Source: Rhyacophila brunnea (taxonomy: Eukaryota > Arthropoda > Insecta > Trichoptera > Rhyacophilidae). From it: a DNA stretch of 64,000 nucleotides. Below are positions 63,536 to 64,000 of the stretch, piece after piece. The notes under the pieces were generated by a model that worked only from the letters and a program-made list of their open reading frames with translations, was not told the DNA's origin and did no database searches. Each line of letters starts with the position of its first letter. Within the stretch, counting starts at the first letter, position 1. The DNA is taken from contig JAGYXB010001966.1 of assembly GCA_022495005.1 (NCBI GenBank), positions 186,001 through 250,000 on the forward strand. The letters run 5' to 3'. Both the position numbers and the translations under genes were made by a program.

Positions 63536-64000
63536 AAAAGCTCTTAGACTAACTTAGGTTCCGATACTCATATTGAAAAAATAACTAGGATTTTTTTGCT
63601 GGATTTGAAGCCGTCTTTACCGCGGCTTTTCAGAGGTGAGTGATCTACCAATTACTTCACCGTTGGGGCAATATTGTATTAATAACGACTGTGTCTTACT
63701 TAGAGTATAGTATACTGCAACTATAAGATTTTACGGGTCAGGTGTTCAGTGCAGGCACCGTTTGGTCATGGGGCGGGTCCTGATCTTATGAAAGTTTCGG
63801 TACTTAACCATCAAAATGTCGAAAAAATGGTATTTAAAATACCGTTATCCGCACTATTTTATTAAGCACTACACTACTTAACTGATAACAGTATACTTTT
63901 ATAAATTTAACTCAGCGAATAAAAATTTGTCTCGGACTAACAGATCACGAGTGAATCTTTGCTAAAATTAGTTTAACGTTTGCCAAAATTGCTTATACCC
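63536..64000. other. Stretch without identified feature
   Basis: AT-rich, with no shared repeats or credible frames up to the window edge. Confidence 0.4.

Overview
The window looks like intergenic insect DNA. It is AT-rich, has no operon structure, no long cellular reading frame and no confident host exon, and is packed with decayed transposable elements. An insect, possibly lepidopteran, source is inferred from the repeats: LINE tails carrying a CCACTGCTGGATGAAGGCCT motif, a CR1/jockey-like LINE tail ending in a GATTT run, a tRNA-Ser-like SINE, and R1-clade LINE relatives. The species cannot be named from this sequence.

Layout. 0.5-7 kb: SINE pieces, a layered palindromic element (811-1275), a 227-bp tandem duplication, a family D repeat, family C copy 1 and an RT-type LINE tail. 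7.7-12 kb: a MULE-like element with a 9-bp target-site duplication (TSD), a full SINE, then the best-preserved element, a 5'-truncated R1-like retrotransposon (9228-11893) with an open 791-codon frame and a perfect 88-bp TSD. 12.7-20 kb: family C fragments, a six-unit satellite built on LINE-tail sequence (13.8-14.7 kb), two more R1-like 3' fragments and family F. 20-30 kb: tRNA-like fragments, three more MULE-like copies, and at 24.9-25.8 kb a foldback element with another inside it, abutting an inverted pair of tRNA-like sequences. 30-48 kb: family C, a CR1-like tail, small MITEs, an 11-bp minisatellite, SINEs and many short LINE 3' ends. 48-64 kb: R1-like scraps, RTE-like tails, a hAT-type element with near-perfect 8-bp TSD (57656-58311), two more MITEs and another LINE tail.

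The parts do not form a pathway. They relate as transposon biology: LINE families that survive almost only as 3' ends (expected from incomplete reverse transcription), SINEs and MITEs that depended on enzymes from elsewhere, and later insertions nested in older ones. The clearest evidence is structural: TSDs of 88, 12, 11, 9 and 8 bp that fix element borders. The one faint host-gene candidate is a short open stretch at 62103-62244 ending at a possible splice donor.
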